From Clostridia bacterium (GTDB lineage: Bacteria > Bacillota > Clostridia > Oscillospirales > CAG-272), in contig JAFOAB010000343.1 of the NCBI GenBank assembly GCA_017382555.1, forward strand, positions 1-6,036: 6,036 bases of DNA, read 5' to 3'. Under the pieces are notes generated by a model that was not told the DNA's origin, made no database searches, and saw only the letters and a list, made by a program, of their open reading frames with translations. Position 1 is the stretch's first letter. The number at the start of each line of letters is the position of its first letter. Below are positions 5,526 to 6,036 of this stretch, one piece after another. Made by a program: the position numbers and the translations under genes.

Positions 5526-6036
5526 TGAAAAAGATTATTTGCATACTTTTTGCGGCACTTCTTATCTTCTCCGCTCTTCCCGCTACGGTATTTGCGGACG
5601 AGCCTGTAGGCTTTATCGCCTATAACACAGGTAATGACACAGACGACGGTCTGAGCCCCATAACCGCAAAAAAGACCATCGGCGGTGCAAGCGGCAGGGG
5701 CGTATTCTCCATCGTCAAAAACGGCGGTACCGTTGTAGTTGCGGAAAAGATGTACTTCGGCAACAGCTACACGTGGAAGGCAACAGCCCCCACCGTAATT
5801 ACCGCGGTATATGACGGAGATGACTTCAAAAATCCCGAACCCACCGCTAACCCCGCATCCGGCGTTATCAAAATGAAGAAGGGCGCGGTTCTTACCATCT
5901 CCAGCGACGTTACGCTTGACGACATCATTCTTCACTCCGAGCACGGCGCGGAAAAGATAGTTGTCGCCGCAGGCGCAACGCTCACCATAACCGAAAAGGT
6001 TCTTACCACCACCAAGACCGATACCTACTACAAGAT
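5525..6036 (+). CDS. Secreted protein with a likely right-handed beta-helix (pectate-lyase-like) fold; C-terminus beyond window
   Basis: 170 residues are visible before the window ends. The N-terminus is a textbook signal peptide: MKK, a hydrophobic core (about 4-18) and cleavage expected after PATVFA (residue 24), leaving DEPVGF as the mature start. Next comes YNTGNDTDDGLSPITAKKTI (33-52), resembling the GNDxxDGxSPxxxxKTI opening common in secreted beta-helix proteins, including polysaccharide lyases and DUF1565-type proteins. It is followed by short Thr/Val/Ile-rich strands such as GGTVVVAEKMYFG and GAVLTISSDVTLDDIILHS, consistent with helix rungs. No catalytic residues can be assigned in this portion, so it could be a lyase, a hydrolase or a non-catalytic surface protein. 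AGGAGG (5510-5515) lies 9 nt before ATG 5525; the ATG shares its A with the TAA of the GH43 gene (TAATG), which implies one transcript and coupled translation. Its codon preferences (ACC, GTT, CTT, AAC) match those of the GH43 gene. Confidence 0.85.
   Translation, partial: MKKIICILFAALLIFSALPATVFADEPVGFIAYNTGNDTDDGLSPITAKKTIGGASGRGVFSIVKNGGTVVVAEKMYFGNSYTWKATAPTVITAVYDGDDFKNPEPTANPASGVIKMKKGAVLTISSDVTLDDIILHSEHGAEKIVVAAGATLTITEKVLTTTKTDTYYK

Overview
The window looks like part of a chromosome from an anaerobic, fibre-degrading Firmicute (Clostridia, Oscillospirales/Ruminococcaceae-like), probably gut-derived. The evidence is a GH43 enzyme carrying a type-I dockerin, AGGAGG-type ribosome-binding sites, sigma-A style promoters and mid-GC coding sequence with AT-rich spacers. 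This taxonomic reading is an inference. No RNA gene, CRISPR array, insertion sequence or phage gene is visible.

Left half, all on the minus strand. A nearly complete DegT/DnrJ/EryC1/StrS-type PLP sugar aminotransferase (1142 leftwards, C-terminus off the edge) has its own near-consensus promoter with a 10-bp direct repeat across it. Upstream of it, and separated by a strong hairpin terminator (1256-1299), lies a two-gene unit. Its first gene is a MATE-family multidrug/organic-cation exporter (3088-1718). The second is a 139-residue membrane protein of unknown function whose start overlaps the MATE stop by 8 bp.

Centre. The spacer 3089-3281 is divergent, with an extended -10 promoter firing left into the MATE gene and a second promoter with a perfect TTGACA -35 box firing right.

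Right half, plus strand. A large modular carbohydrate-active protein has two concanavalin-like beta-sandwich domains, a GH43 five-bladed propeller with its three catalytic acids, a Pro-rich linker and a dockerin. Its stop overlaps by 1 bp the ATG of a second secreted protein, which has a clear signal peptide and a start resembling right-handed beta-helix proteins and runs off the right edge. The two are probably co-translated and act together on a pectic, arabinan or arabinoxylan-type polysaccharide outside the cell.

The most notable anomaly is at the 5' end of the GH43 gene. The frame preserves what looks like the end of a signal peptide (VFALA followed by a Thr/Glu-rich stretch), but an in-frame TAG at 3240-3242 precedes it and no start codon is available before GTG 3282. 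A secreted, dockerin-bearing enzyme has therefore apparently lost its export signal, through a real deletion, a frameshift or an assembly join. I see no convincing new biological system here.
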